Source: Trebonia sp963811335 (GTDB taxonomy: Bacteria; Actinomycetota; Actinomycetes; Streptosporangiales; Streptosporangiaceae). From it: DNA of 64,000 nt. The stretch lies in NCBI GenBank assembly GCA_963811335.1, contig CAWERB010000032.1, positions 1-64,000 of the forward strand. Reading direction: 5' to 3'. Positions 1-8,850 of this stretch are shown here, piece by piece; within the stretch, counting starts at the first letter, position 1, and the number at the start of each line of letters is the position of its first letter. Below the pieces are notes generated by a model, which saw only the letters and a program-made list of their open reading frames with translations, had not been told where the DNA came from and did not search any database. The position numbers were made by a program, and so were the translations under genes.

Positions 1-45
1 TGCCTGGGCCGTGAAGCACCTTTTGCGCGGGTCTCCGGTGGCGAT

Positions 46-3000
46 TCAGCGCGGTCCGCTGCTTGGGACCGCCCCCACGGCCGGCGCGCCGCTCGGCTCG
101 CCTGGGATGCTGTACAGCGCCTTCCACGGCGAGCCCGACGGGTCGGTCGACTCGGTGGCGGGGGAGGTGCCCTGGTTGATCCACTTGGCCTGGTACGGCA
201 GCCCCTGGTACAGGACCTTGTCGCCGACCGCGTACTGGGTGTCGATCGACCAGGCCGGGTAGGTGCCGGCCGGCAGCGTGGCGATGGTCATGCCCTCACC
301 GGGTACCACCGGGCCGAGCAGCTCCCACGGCGTCTGCCAGGAGTACTGCACCTGCGCCGACGGGTCGTCGCCGGTGTTGTACCACTTGGCCTGGTAGATC
401 TCGCCGTCCTCGACGACCTTGTAGCCGAGCGGGTAGCTGGCGGTCGCCGACCACTGCGGGTAGGGCGCGTCCGCCGGGTTGGTGTCCGCCACCGCGGGCC
501 GTATCACTGCGCCTGTGACCGGGTGTAAGCGCTACGCCGCCCTGCAGCTGGCCGAAGACCTGGGCGAACTGCAGGCCGGATTGCGCCGTTCCGCTGCAGG
601 TGTTGGACAGCAGGCCGGTCTCGGGGAAGGACGAGCCGCACTGGCTGTCGCGGTTGATCGACCACATGGAAACCCGGCCGAGGTGGGTCTCGCCGGCGAA
701 GCCGACCAGGGTGCCCGCGTCGGCGACGGTGAAGTTCTCGCCCTGGATGTCGTTCTGGCCGATCATCACCGTCGCGCCGAGCCGCTGCCAGATCTGCTGC
801 GAGCGCAGGTGAATGCCGTACTCCGGGTAGAGGCTCGCGAGCTGCCCGGCGGTGGCGGTCAGCGCGTGCTCCGCCAGTTGCGCCATCGTGGTGCCCGTGT
901 GCGGGGGCCTGGCTGAAGTCCATCGTCATGACGTTGATGCCGGCGATGGAGACGTGGCCGCGCAGCATCGCGGCGATGACGGACATGGCGTTGTCCTGCA
1001 GCCCGGTCGGCTCGACCGGAAGGGTCAGCCAGACGCCGAGCTTCGGGTCGGCCTTTTCCAGTGCCGCGATCGCCGCGGCGCGCCGCTGCCCGGCGGCCGC
1101 GTCATCCAGCGCGGAGCCCTCGATGTCCAGGTCGATCGTGGTGAGATGGTAGGCGCTGATCACCGACCGGTAGGCGGACGTGAGGTCGGCGACGCGTCGC
1201 GCAGGCGGCATCCAGGCTCGTGTTCGCCTTGCCGCCGAACGACACGATGGCCTGTGCCCCGTCCTGCTGCAGCTGGGCGATGCGGGGCCGACCGTGAGCT
1301 GCTGGTTGGCCGCGGCAAGCGGGTAGGCGCCGCCCCAGCTCGGGGTGCAGTTCGACTTGCCCGCGGCGACCACGAAGCCGAGGACGCTCTGCCGTGCCGG
1401 GTCGGCGGACGTGCTCTGGAACTGGTAGGTGGGCGTGAGCGTGACGTCGACGTAGGGCGCGAACCAGGTCTGGTGCGTGACCGCGGCGGGGGCGAGCAGC
1501 CGTGTCTTGAGTCCCACGTAGCCGCCGTCGCCGGCACCCGCGACGACCACGAGGGCAACAAGCACGCGTGCGAGGGACAGCCGGCGCCTGGGCGGCCCGT
1601 CGGGCAGGGGCGGCGGGCGGGGCGCCGGAGGCGCCATGGACGCCATGCGCACCCGGGGCGGGCCGCCGGCCGACTGGTACTGCGGCTCGGCGTAGCCCGC
1701 CTGGAGCACGCTCCGCCAGTCGGTCGGCGCGGGCTGCTCCACCGGGCGCCGCCACCGGCCGAGGAAGCGCGGCGGCGGTCGGACGACCGGTAAAGCAGCG
1801 AGGTGCCGTGGATCCACGTGTCCGTCAGGGAGTTGCGCAGGCCGATGAACGCCTTGGCCGCGTAGCAGGCCAGGATGACGTTGAGCGCGGCGTAGCAGGC
1901 GTTCTCCGTGAGGTGGTTGACGTACGCGTGATACAGCGTGAATCCCGCGAGGCCGATCAGCGCGTACGGTGCCATGAGCAGGAACGGCGGCACCACGGTC
2001 CGGTCCTTCACCTTGGGGGTGCGGGCGAAGGGGGCCTTGGACGCGGTGATGCCCTGCACGATGGACAACAGGGTCCCGGCGAGGTTGACGCCGAGCAGGA
2101 TCAGGTTGAAGCCGTAGATGCGCAGCACGTCCAGGCGCTTGTAACCGCAGTAGCGCAGGTCGCTGGCCATGGCCATGAAGTAGGGCAGGGCGATCACGCC
2201 GAGCAGCGGGCTGATCAGGGTCGCGCTGAACGGGAAGGCGAGCAGGATCAGCAGGCTTGCCGAGCTCCAGGAGATGGAGGCCATGTAATTCCAGCGCAGG
2301 AACAGCTCGCCGAACCTGATTCGGTTCCCCTGGGAACGGCGCATCCGGGACTGGCGGTGCAGCTTGGACAGGATCAGCAGGCCGCCGTTGGCCCACCGGC
2401 GCCGCTGGATGCACAGCGTGCCGAAATCCGGCGGGGTGGCGCTGTAGCTGAGCCGCTCGGGGTAGTTGTACAGGCGCCAGCCGTTGATGCCCATGTCGAT
2501 GGTGGACTCGGTGTCCTCGATGACGGTGCGGTCCCTGATGTACTGCTCTGATCTCCCAGTCGCCGATGTACGAGGTCTCGGCGATCTGGTCAAGAGCCTT
2601 CTTGCGGATAACGGCGTTGGCGCCAACCCAGAAGGTGGCGTCGTAGTAGGTCAGCCCCTGGTGCACGATGTGCTGCAGGTCGGTGGTCGCCCCGGCGATC
2701 CGCTCCAGCCGGGTCGCCGCGCCGGGGAACGCGCTGTAGGGCGTCTGGGCGATCGCCATGTCCTGGTACTCCTGCTGCTCAAGCAGGTGCACGAGGCGCA
2801 GGCAGTACTCAGGCAGCAGCATGCTGTCGGCGTCGAGCGTCACCACGTAGTCCGGGCTCGGGATGTGCACCCCGTGCCCCTGCCGGGCCGGCACGAGCGC
2901 CGTGCCGCCGACGGTCTGGGATCTCGTGATAGGTGCCGCCCATCAGGCCGAGGTAGCTGTTGAGGTTCATCGCCTTGTTCGGCTCGTGCGACAGCGATAC

Positions 3001-4119
3001 GTACTTCTTGCGCTCGAAGCTGGAGACCCGGGCGCTGAACGTCCACACCAGCCGCCGGTACAGCCGCCGGAACATCTGCGGGTGCAGCACGGCGCCCTCG
3101 GCCGACGACTCCGCCAGCGCCCTCTCGACCTCGCGGAACGAGTTCGCCAGCCGCAGCACCACGTCGTTGACGAAGAACTCGTCCGTGTGATCGGTGATCT
3201 CCTGGCTGTCGGCCAGGTTCTCCAGCCAGCCGACCGCGCCGCCGTAGGCGCTGGCCAGCGCGACCATCGCCCCCTGGCCCAGCTGGTCGCCGCGCTGCAT
3301 GGCCGTCTCGAACGACTGCATCTCGGCGGCGAACCGGCGGGCCGGCTCGCCGAGCAGCCGCTCAATCCTCCCCGGCAGCGCCCGGGCGGATTCCAGCAGT
3401 TCGCGGGCCTTGCGGGTCTTCGGCACGTACGGGTCATCGATCAGCAGCACAACCCGCTTGTCCGGGTACTCCTGCAGCGCCGCCGACAGCAGAGTCGTCC
3501 GGATGACCCGCTCCTCCTCCTGGTAGGAGGGGACGATCGTGGTCAGTGTCGGCTGCCGGGCATCGAAGTACTGGTCAAGGCTGGCCCGGGTCGCCCGGTG
3601 GTGAGTGCGCACACGGTACATGAACCCGAGCCTGCTGAGCAGGTACGCCAGCGCTGACACGGTGAGCAGCGTGACGATGACCAGGTACAGCACCTCCTCG
3701 GTCCTGGCGACCGCGCCCTCGTACCCGGGATGGAAGAAGTCGCTGAAGAACCACGTGACCGTGTAGGCCAGCCACGCGCACACCGTGATGATGATGGCGA
3801 GCCGTCCCATCGCCACGCGTGTGTCGCTGACCGGCTTGGACAGCGTGGGGACCGCTCGGGCGTCCCGCCGGTCGCCGCCCCACTGCCGGCGCCGTCGCCC
3901 CGGCGACCTTCCCGGTGGTTCCGCCGGCCGTGCATCGTCATCCTGCGCGGGAGCCCGGGGCGGCGCGAGCGTGCCCGTGCCGGCCCTTGCGCTCGCATAC
4001 AGATCCGGAATCGTCTGGTCATTCCTGGAATACGGATCCATATCCGTGAGGCCTGGCCGTGCCGGAGGCATGTCGCTGGTCTCTTTCTCTCGACGCGCAT
4101 GAGCGTTCGCGCTGCGCAT
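46..4119 (-). CDS. Membrane GT2 glycan synthase fused to GH18 chitinase-like domain and carbohydrate-binding repeats (frameshifted)
   Basis: With reading frames joined this encodes about 1,358 residues. A disordered N-terminus is followed by two membrane helices (about 103-170) and a processive GT2 domain with LIDDPY (about 225), LDADS (about 426), an ED motif and QRRRW (about 573), then more helices to about 770. A linker with another helix leads to a GH18-like domain carrying IDLDIEG, the DxDxE catalytic signature (about 998), and two C-terminal repeats with YPxWS..Y..GDKV..GxxYQAKW, typical of chitin-binding modules. The frame breaks six times (near 2925, 2560, 1770, 1230, 900 and 510), yet homology continues in the next frame each time, so I read one gene with indels. 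No stop separates the GT2 and GH18 parts. Likely role: making and trimming a beta-linked amino-sugar polymer at the membrane. The substrate is inferred. Later in-frame ATGs near 4071 are alternative starts. Confidence 0.7.
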
Positions 4120-4357
4120 AGGGCAATTGCGCGAGGGGATGCAGCGGCGAAACGTCCCCCAGCGTCAGGAAAGTAGCCTATGACACGCTTGTCCGTCGAC
4201 GAGGCAAATGAAACATCTTGGGCGAAAACTGGCTATTTCGAACGATGCTAATGACTTCTAATCATTTAGAGCCTGGATTTCAGCCAGGGTGAAATCCGTA
4301 TTCTCGGCAGAGTTCGGAGCGATCGCGGTTCGCGTTCCAGGGTGCGGCCGCGGTGCA

Positions 4358-4774
4358 CTACACCGGCGAGCCATCGTGGCCGGGGTCACCAGCCGAAGTC
4401 GCAGTTACCAGGGCCGTCGCGGTCGCGTACTCGTCGCAGTGCGACAGGGACACGCTGATCTCGCTGGTCCCTGCCCTGGTCGCCGCGGCGAGCAGCGCGC
4501 CGTGCAGGCGGACCGTGGGTGCGCCGGGCGGCCGGCTGACGATCTCGATCGACCGCCAGGGCAGCGGTCCGTCCCACTCCACTGGCAGCGCCTTGAGCAC
4601 CGCCTCCTTGGCGGCGAACCGGGCCGCGAAGTGCCTGCTCGGCACTGCCTTGCCGGAGCAGTAATCGATTTCGCGTGCGGTGAACCACCGGTTGAGGAAC
4701 GATGCTCCGCCGTCCCGGATCAGCGTCTCGATCCGCGGCACCGCCACGATGTCAGTCCCCACTGCCTGGTGCAT
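4358..4774 (-). CDS. acpS: Holo-[acyl-carrier-protein] synthase (4'-phosphopantetheinyl transferase)
   Basis: The 138-residue product matches the AcpS family in length and motifs: GTDIVAVPRIE near the N-terminus (Mg-binding Asp) and FAAKEAVLKAL in the middle (catalytic Glu/Lys). It transfers 4'-phosphopantetheine from coenzyme A to the conserved serine of an acyl carrier protein. I chose the ATG at 4774 because family members begin a few residues before GTDIV; a GTG at 4816 would add 14 poorly conserved residues. It lies downstream of an ACP gene and an AMP-forming ligase on the same strand, so that ACP is a plausible dedicated substrate, although it may also serve fatty-acid synthesis. Confidence 0.9.
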   Translation of the reverse strand: MHQAVGTDIVAVPRIETLIRDGGASFLNRWFTAREIDYCSGKAVPSRHFAARFAAKEAVLKALPVEWDGPLPWRSIEIVSRPPGAPTVRLHGALLAAATRAGTSEISVSLSHCDEYATATALVTATSAGDPGHDGSPV

Positions 4775-4779
4775 GCCGG

Positions 4780-4848
4780 CTACTTCCCGCGGGCGCGAGC
4801 AACCGCCTTGAGCCACGCCCTCGTCGCCACGCCGTGCTGGCTCGTCAT
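4780..4848 (-). CDS. 22-residue ORF with strong Shine-Dalgarno, just upstream of acpS
   Basis: ATG at 4848 is preceded at good spacing by AAGGAGGAGC, one of the best ribosome-binding sites in this region. The ORF (MTSQHGVATRAWLK...) stops with TAG at 4780-4782, five bases before the acpS ATG. The peptide is short and basic and I do not recognise it. It may be a translated coupling peptide that feeds ribosomes to acpS, which has no good site of its own. Alternatively it is the true acpS N-terminus cut off by an indel. Confidence 0.4.
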   Translation of the reverse strand: MTSQHGVATRAWLKAVARARGK

Positions 4849-4874
4849 GAGCTCCTCCTTGTCATCGCGGCGGG

Positions 4875-6419
4875 TCATCGGGCTGCGCGTGGTGCGGCCA
4901 TCTCGCGCAGCTGCCGCTTGGCGATCTTCCCGCTCGCGGTGAGTGGCATCGCCTCGAGTATGACCACCGAATGGGGCACCATGTGCTTCGGCAGGTGCTG
5001 GCGGCAGACAGCGAGGACGGCGGCTGGCGTGGTCTCGGCGCCGGGCCGAGTCGTGGCGAAGAGTGCCAGCGTCTCGCCCGCCGCGTCATCGGGCACGCCC
5101 ACGACCGCCACGGAGACCAGCTGCGGCATCCGGAGCGCAGCCGCCTCTACCTCCTGGCTGGAGATGCGGTGCCCCCATGACTTGATGAAGTCGTCGCGGC
5201 GGTCGACGATGTAGATGTAGCCGTCATCGTCGACGACGGCCAGGTCCCCGGTCCGCAGGCCGTGGGGGGTGAACTTCGCCGTGGATTCGGCCGGGTCACC
5301 GTAGTAGCCCGGGGAGATGTTCGCGCCGGCCGCGTAGATCTCGCCGCGCTGGCCGGGCGGGACCGGCTGCCCGGCCTCGTCGAGCACCCGCAGCGTCACG
5401 CCCGGTATGCCCTTGCCGATGGAGCCGGGCCTCTCGGCGAGCTTGTCGGGGGCGATGCACGATAGCCGCGCCGTTGCCTCCGTCTGCCCGTACATGACGA
5501 ACAGCTGGGCCGCGGGCGCGGCCGTCAAGAGCTCTTCGATGAGGACCGGGGACAGTTTCCCGCCCGCCTGCTGGATGAGCCGGAGCGACGGCAAGGCCCG
5601 CTGCGCGAACGTGCTCGCCCGCAACAGCAGCTGGAACGTGGATGGCACGCCGGCGAAGACGGTGCACTCCTCCCGCTCAAGCAGGTCGAGGGCCGTCTCG
5701 GGGAAGACAAAGGAGTTGCACAGGACCAGGCGCCCGCCGAGACGCAGGGCCGTGTGCAGCAAGGATGCGCCGTAGCAGTAGAAGAACGGGAGGATGACCA
5801 GGATCCGGTCGTCACCGCGCAGCCCGAGGCTCTCGATGATGGAATCAGCATTGGCCTGGATGTTGCCGTGGGTCACCCGGACCGCCTTCGGGCTGGCGGT
5901 CGTTCCCGACGTGAACATCAAGGCGGCGTCGGCACCCGGGTCGACCGGGGCCGGATCCGGCCAGCAGGGTTCACGGGCTGACCCGAGACTCTCCTCGGTG
6001 AGAACCGCGGAGAGGCCGTCGAACGCCGCGGCGAACCGGCGCGCGACACTGCGGTCCGCGAACATCACCCGGCAGCCGACCGCGTCGACGTTGCGGCGGA
6101 TGCCGTCCGCTGTGAGCTTGTCGGAGAACGGGACGGCGACGTGGCCGAGCTTCATCACGGCCAGGTAGGCGGCCACCCAGAAGAGCGAGTTGGGGCCGAG
6201 GATCCCGACACGGGAACCCGGCGGCAGCTCGAGCGCCGCGATTTCGGCGGCCAGCGTGCTGGCGGCGGCTCGCAGCTCACCGTAGGTGCACTGCCCGCTG
6301 GCCGCAACGAGGGCCACGTCGCCTGGCGCTCCCCGGGCCAGCAGGTAGTCGCTGGCGTTCGGGCAGCCCGTCACGAGTGTCCCGCCGTCGTCACCGCCAT
6401 GCCGCAGGGCGCTTGTCAC
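4875..6419 (-). CDS. AMP-forming acyl/aryl ligase (ANL superfamily)
   Basis: About 514 residues from the GTG at 6419. Visible hallmarks are the AMP-binding P-loop MFTSGTTASPKAV, MYGQTEATAR (motif A5), YYGDPAEST, the TGDLAVVDDDGYIYIVDRRDDFIKSWG hinge region and a C-terminal SGKIAKRQL with the catalytic lysine. The family activates a carboxylic acid with ATP and passes it to CoA or to a phosphopantetheine arm. The neighbouring ACP gene ends 11 bases before this start and a holo-ACP synthase follows, so loading onto that ACP is the likely job (inference). A GTG at 6458, overlapping the ACP gene, is an alternative start. Substrate unknown. Confidence 0.85.
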   Translation of the reverse strand: MTSALRHGGDDGGTLVTGCPNASDYLLARGAPGDVALVAASGQCTYGELRAAASTLAAEIAALELPPGSRVGILGPNSLFWVAAYLAVMKLGHVAVPFSDKLTADGIRRNVDAVGCRVMFADRSVARRFAAAFDGLSAVLTEESLGSAREPCWPDPAPVDPGADAALMFTSGTTASPKAVRVTHGNIQANADSIIESLGLRGDDRILVILPFFYCYGASLLHTALRLGGRLVLCNSFVFPETALDLLEREECTVFAGVPSTFQLLLRASTFAQRALPSLRLIQQAGGKLSPVLIEELLTAAPAAQLFVMYGQTEATARLSCIAPDKLAERPGSIGKGIPGVTLRVLDEAGQPVPPGQRGEIYAAGANISPGYYGDPAESTAKFTPHGLRTGDLAVVDDDGYIYIVDRRDDFIKSWGHRISSQEVEAAALRMPQLVSVAVVGVPDDAAGETLALFATTRPGAETTPAAVLAVCRQHLPKHMVPHSVVILEAMPLTASGKIAKRQLREMAAPRAAR

Positions 6420-6429
6420 CGTCGCCGCT

Positions 6430-6711
6430 TCAGGGCCTTGAGCCGGACTCGTGAACACCACGCTTACTCGCGACAAACCGAGTGAGGGCGGAAACGCTGC
6501 CAAAGTTCCCCGGCACGGTCTCGGCCTCAGTGACCTCAATTCCGAAATGCGACTCAAGGAACTCGATAAGCTCAAGCACGCTGGTGGAGTCGATGATGCC
6601 CGTCTCGACCAGTGCGTCATCATCGAGCGGAGTGCGCGTGATGTCCCCGAAGAGATAGTTGGTTACGATGAATTCGGTCAACTCCGACTTGATCGTCGAA
6701 TCGAAAGCCAC
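6430..6711 (-). CDS. Acyl carrier protein
   Basis: A 93-residue acidic helical protein with the ACP phosphopantetheine site in the form DSTSVLELIEFLE: serine after Asp at the start of helix II, Glu-rich afterwards. The start is GTG at 6711 with AGGAG seven bases upstream. It is the first gene of the minus-strand run ACP, AMP ligase, small ORF, holo-ACP synthase, so the run contains a carrier, its activating ligase and a phosphopantetheinylating enzyme. It is not the housekeeping fatty-acid ACP by context (no fab genes nearby). Base composition here is lower in GC than in the flanking core genes. Confidence 0.85.
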   Translation of the reverse strand: MAFDSTIKSELTEFIVTNYLFGDITRTPLDDDALVETGIIDSTSVLELIEFLESHFGIEVTEAETVPGNFGSVSALTRFVASKRGVHESGSRP

Positions 6712-7005
6712 TCCGTTACTCCTGTCTTCTGTGCGCTGCGTGGGGCTCGTCCCGCTCGACGACAGCCGACAGCCCTCTGGCTGTGCCCAGTCGACCTGGA
6801 GGACCGCAGCTCACCCCTCGGAACCGCCGACGATGCATTAGGTATCTATCACAATGTCTGCATCGCTTTGCGGCCGAATGACGGCATTGACGATTGCGGT
6901 AACTCTACGTCTACTCTGTGAGAGCCGTGCGGTCCAAGGTACCTGGGCACTGCCCCGGTACGCCAACTTCCGTGGGACGAACGGCTGGCGGTCTAGCATG
7001 GGGGC
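6712..7005. other. Divergent intergenic region (ACP operon / DNA glycosylase)
   Basis: No convincing gene. The stretch is lower in GC than its surroundings (for example around 6835-6920) and must hold the promoters for the leftward ACP operon and the rightward glycosylase gene. I could not fix -10/-35 elements with confidence. Confidence 0.5.
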
Positions 7006-8049
7006 GTGCCGGTGGCTGAGCCGATGCTGGAGCGCGAATGGGTCGCGCCGTTCCTCGTCGACGTCCGGCTCACGCTCGCCGTGCAGGGCCGGGGCAGGGG
7101 CGACCCGACGTTCCAGGCCGACGAGGCGGGCGCGATCTGGCGGACGTCGCTGACCCCGGAGGGGCCGGCCACGATCCGCGTGCTGCCCGGCCGCCCTTCC
7201 GCCCGGCCAGGCCCGTCGCCCGCGCCGCCGGGCGAGGGCAGCGAGGGGACGGGCCCGCCCGCACGAGTGCGGGCCCAAGCATGGGGGCCAGGCGCGGACT
7301 GGCTGCTCGACGCGCTACCCGGTGCCCTCGGCCGCGACGACGACGTCTCCGGGTTCGCCGCGGACGCGCACCCCGTCATCAGGGACGCCGCGCTGCGGCA
7401 CCCAGGGCTGCGGATCGGCCGGTCCGGACGCCTGATGGAGGCGCTCGTGCCCGCGATCCTTGAGCAGAAGGTCGTCGTGCTAGAAGCCCACCGCGCCTGG
7501 CGGATCCTGCTCGCGAAGTACGGGACGCTGCCGCCGGGACCCGCACCGCGGGGCATGCGCGTCTTCCCCGAGCCCGGGACCTGGCGGCGCATCCCGTCAT
7601 GGGAGTGGCACCGGGCCGGCGTGGAGGGCGTCCGCGCCGAGACCATCATCAGGGCCGCGAGCGTGGCCGAAAGCCTGGAGCGGCTGCTCACGCTGACCCA
7701 CGAGGAGGCCGACAGGAAGCTGCGGACCATCCCAGGGATCGGCGTGTGGACCTCGGCGGAGGCCAGGCAGCGGGCCGCGGGCGACCCGGACGCGGTCTCC
7801 GTCGGCGACTATCACCTCAAGAACGTGGTCGGCTGGGCGCTGGCCGGGCGCGACCGGAGCACCGACGAGGAGATGCTGGCGCTCCTCGAACCGTTCAAGG
7901 GCCACAGGCACCGCGCCACCAGGCTCATCGGCCTCAGCCGGGGAACCAGGGCGACCAGGGCGGCCGGCTCCGGCATAGCACGCTACGGCACGGGCGGCCC
8001 GCCCCGCCGTGGCCCTCGCATGTCAATCCGCGACTACCGCAGCTTCTAA
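7006..8049 (+). CDS. DNA-3-methyladenine glycosylase II-like protein (HhH-GPD superfamily)
   Basis: 347 residues from GTG 7006. The second half has the helix-hairpin-helix TIPGIGVWTSAEA and, downstream, VSVGDYHLKN, with the catalytic Asp position of the HhH-GPD fold. LMEALVPAILEQKV is the typical start of the HhH-GPD core. The protein would excise alkylated purines and leave abasic sites for base-excision repair. The N-terminal 110 residues are a Pro/Gly-rich AlkA_N-like region without clear motifs. It is transcribed alone, divergently from the ACP operon. No iron-sulfur cysteine cluster is seen, which argues against MutY/Nth. Confidence 0.85.
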   Translation: MPVAEPMLEREWVAPFLVDVRLTLAVQGRGRGDPTFQADEAGAIWRTSLTPEGPATIRVLPGRPSARPGPSPAPPGEGSEGTGPPARVRAQAWGPGADWLLDALPGALGRDDDVSGFAADAHPVIRDAALRHPGLRIGRSGRLMEALVPAILEQKVVVLEAHRAWRILLAKYGTLPPGPAPRGMRVFPEPGTWRRIPSWEWHRAGVEGVRAETIIRAASVAESLERLLTLTHEEADRKLRTIPGIGVWTSAEARQRAAGDPDAVSVGDYHLKNVVGWALAGRDRSTDEEMLALLEPFKGHRHRATRLIGLSRGTRATRAAGSGIARYGTGGPPRRGPRMSIRDYRSF

Positions 8050-8093
8050 CGCAATCGCCACATCCAGAGCTTCTAACGCAATCGCCACATCCA
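8041..8093 (+). repeat. Two tandem copies of a 26-bp sequence at the end of the DNA glycosylase gene
   Basis: The unit AGCTTCTAACGCAATCGCCA+CATCCA occurs at 8041-8066 and again at 8068-8093 with no mismatches, one base between copies. The first copy contains the TAA stop of the glycosylase gene, so the duplication arose at the 3' end of that gene. Confidence 0.9.
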
Positions 8094-8850
8094 ATAACGC
8101 CTGCGACTGGCTGCCCGGCCGTTACCTCGCAAGCGAGCCGGCCAGTCGGCATTAAGCTCCGACATCGCGTCGGCCGGATCGTTCCGCTCGCTCGTTCGGC
8201 GTCGCGTCGGGTAGGGCAGTCCGCCGGCCCGCCAGCGTCGAGGTCGGGGAGACCTGGGCGACGTACCTTCGAAGGCCTTTCGGCTGCCGCGCGGTCCCCT
8301 GTTGCCCACCCGCCGCGCTGTGACCGTAGAGATCCTCACGTTTTCTCGCCAACAACAGCAATCACAGAAATCTCTACGGCAGCGCGGCCTTCCCCCGGAT
8401 GATTCGGGTTTGCATAGCGGAGGCCCATGATCAGAGCTCCTTGCATAGCTGGCGCCCATGATCACCGGCGATTTGCGGCAATTGTCCAGCCCGCTACTAT
8501 GCAAGGCGGCGGATTCGTGGTCCTGGGCTATGCAAACCCAAGATCATCTCGGGGGCGGTCGCACTGGCGTCAGGGGCTTGTCGCGGTTGCGCCCGCATCC
8601 GCCCGGGAGGGGCGGCGAGGGCGTGTTCGCTTGTATCTGCCGTGACCAGCGATGAGGTAGGCACGGCGATCGACAACGGAGACGCGGCCGGGCTGATCGG
8701 CCAGTTCGTGAGCAGCTCTACCTGGCGCAACTCGTCGAGCAGCCCGACGACTGACGGGTTGCCGCAGTTCCTCGCAAGCGCTTACACAGGAGGCTGATGC
8801 GCACGGTATGCCCCGAAGTTCTGTCCGGGACGTGCCGTATGGTTCAACGT
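8094..8850. other. Intergenic region upstream of fbiC
   Basis: About 750 bases without a convincing gene. It contains the nested inverted repeats described separately. A 51-codon GTG ORF (8642-8797) ends in a TGATG overlap with an ATG at 8797 that is in frame with fbiC and preceded by AGGAGG. This ORF could be a remnant or a coupling peptide; I do not recognise it. Confidence 0.5.
8398..8548. repeat. Nested inverted repeats, possible small non-coding element
   Basis: Outer arms at 8398-8418 and 8527-8548 are near-perfect inverted copies sharing GGGTTTGCATAGC. Inner arms, CCTTGCATAG (8439-8448) and its complement (8497-8506), are nested inside. CCCATGATCA also appears twice at inner positions. 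The 151-bp unit has the layout of a miniature inverted-repeat element or a long RNA hairpin. No coding capacity is apparent. Confidence 0.55.

Noticed and set aside
8642..8797. 51-codon ORF in TGATG overlap with an alternative fbiC start
   Set aside because: No recognisable protein; could be a remnant or a coupling peptide, so it is only mentioned in the gap entry.
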